A DNA stretch of 40,611 nucleotides from UBA11524 sp965646445. Lineage in GTDB: Bacteria; Bacillota; Clostridia; Christensenellales; Aristaeellaceae. Position 1 is the stretch's first letter. Each line of letters starts with the position of its first letter. The stretch lies in assembly GCA_965646445.1 (NCBI GenBank), contig CBFFZW010000039.1:1-40611 (forward strand). Direction: 5' to 3'. Below the pieces are notes generated by a model. It worked only from the letters and a program-made list of their open reading frames with translations, was not told the origin of the DNA and did no database searches. Below, one piece after another: positions 40,399 through 40,611 of this stretch. The position numbers and the translations under genes were made by a program.

Positions 40399-40488
40399 GT
40401 CAAAAAAGTGGCAAGAGCCACTTTTTTGAGTTTTGCACGCCCTCACTGGTCGAACGGCAACGCCGTTCTCCCGGCCGTTCGGTCGTGT
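40399..40488 (+). repeat. Composite intergenic repeat, copy E (M1-M2), running to the window end
   Basis: M1 (40399-40430) is a 13-bp stem, TCAAAAAAGTGGC with GCCACTTTTTTGA around AAGA, and can end the caspase-like transcript. M2 (40433-40488) repeats CTCACTGGTCGAA, a GGC/GCC hairpin and CTCCCGGCCGTTCG. The last 120 bp (GCGCCCGCGCC..., with GGGGCGCAAGCC and GGCCTTACGGCC) contain more short hairpins and may be further modules, but the window ends. Confidence 0.75.
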
Positions 40489-40611
40489 TTTGCGCCCGCG
40501 CCGTGCCTTTCTTCGCCCATCCCCCGGCGGATGGCCGGGTGCTGGGTTTCGGGGCGCAAGCCACGGCTTGCATCCCCCCAGTCGGCCTTACGGCCTCCCT
40601 TGTTAGCACGG

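Overview
The window is a GC-rich (roughly 60 percent by eye) chromosomal segment of an anaerobic member of the Clostridia. The evidence is strong AAGGAGG ribosome binding sites, RNase Y, LuxS, an ECF-type vitamin uptake protein, an oxygen-sensitive class III ribonucleotide reductase (NrdD/NrdG), and many secreted bacterial-SH3 and repeat proteins. The abundance of SH3 proteins and of the 37-residue repeat type suggests the Christensenellales or a related gut lineage, but that placement is inference. There is no phage, transposase, rRNA or CRISPR array; it reads as ordinary chromosome with several accessory-looking surface proteins.

Layout. 0.2-5 kb: yebC, an alpha/beta hydrolase, a secreted PepSY-like protein, a CorA-family transporter behind a long folded leader, and a DUF368 (PopT-type) membrane protein. 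5.2-5.65 kb: a five-gene tRNA cluster (Val-Asp-Phe-Gly-Cys). 5.8-8.7 kb: an SH3 protein and RNase Y, the latter behind a leader with two terminator-like hairpins. 8.9-11.5 kb: a MurG-type glycosyltransferase, then patatin plus DUF3842. 11.8-14.6 kb: a minus-strand operon (ECF S component, type III pantothenate kinase, homoserine dehydrogenase). 14.8-16.7 kb: a minus-strand pair (divergent metallophosphoesterase, DUF4886). 17.1-20.0 kb: nrdD-nrdG. 20.3-22.8 kb: minus-strand MATE-luxS-phosphoesterase operon. 23.0-31.6 kb: envelope proteins (a seven-SH3 protein with a conserved-looking C-terminal domain I cannot name, a 16-repeat membrane protein, an exported protein of unknown function, a four-SH3 protein). 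31.7-32.4 kb: a small XRE regulator with a membrane protein. 32.5-38.5 kb: a membrane-anchored parvulin, a lysophospholipase-like hydrolase, a nucleoside phosphorylase with an XRE/zinc-ribbon regulator, an XRE/membrane regulator with a YjbR protein, and a Nudix hydrolase. 38.9-40.4 kb: a secreted caspase-like protein.

Sigma-A promoters are unusually easy to read: many are TTGACA-17-TATAAT or one or two bases away, and they define most transcription units. Genes on opposite strands are separated by strong hairpin terminators.

The most interesting non-coding signals are (1) a modular family of palindromic intergenic repeats whose four modules keep the order M1-M2-M3-M4 in every copy, with two opposite copies flanking the murG-patatin-DUF3842 block; (2) a roughly 260-nt leader in front of corA with a 10-bp closing helix and internal hairpins that does not match the magnesium M-box as I know it; (3) the RNase Y leader with tandem attenuator-like hairpins; and (4) an inverted-repeat operator around the small XRE promoter.
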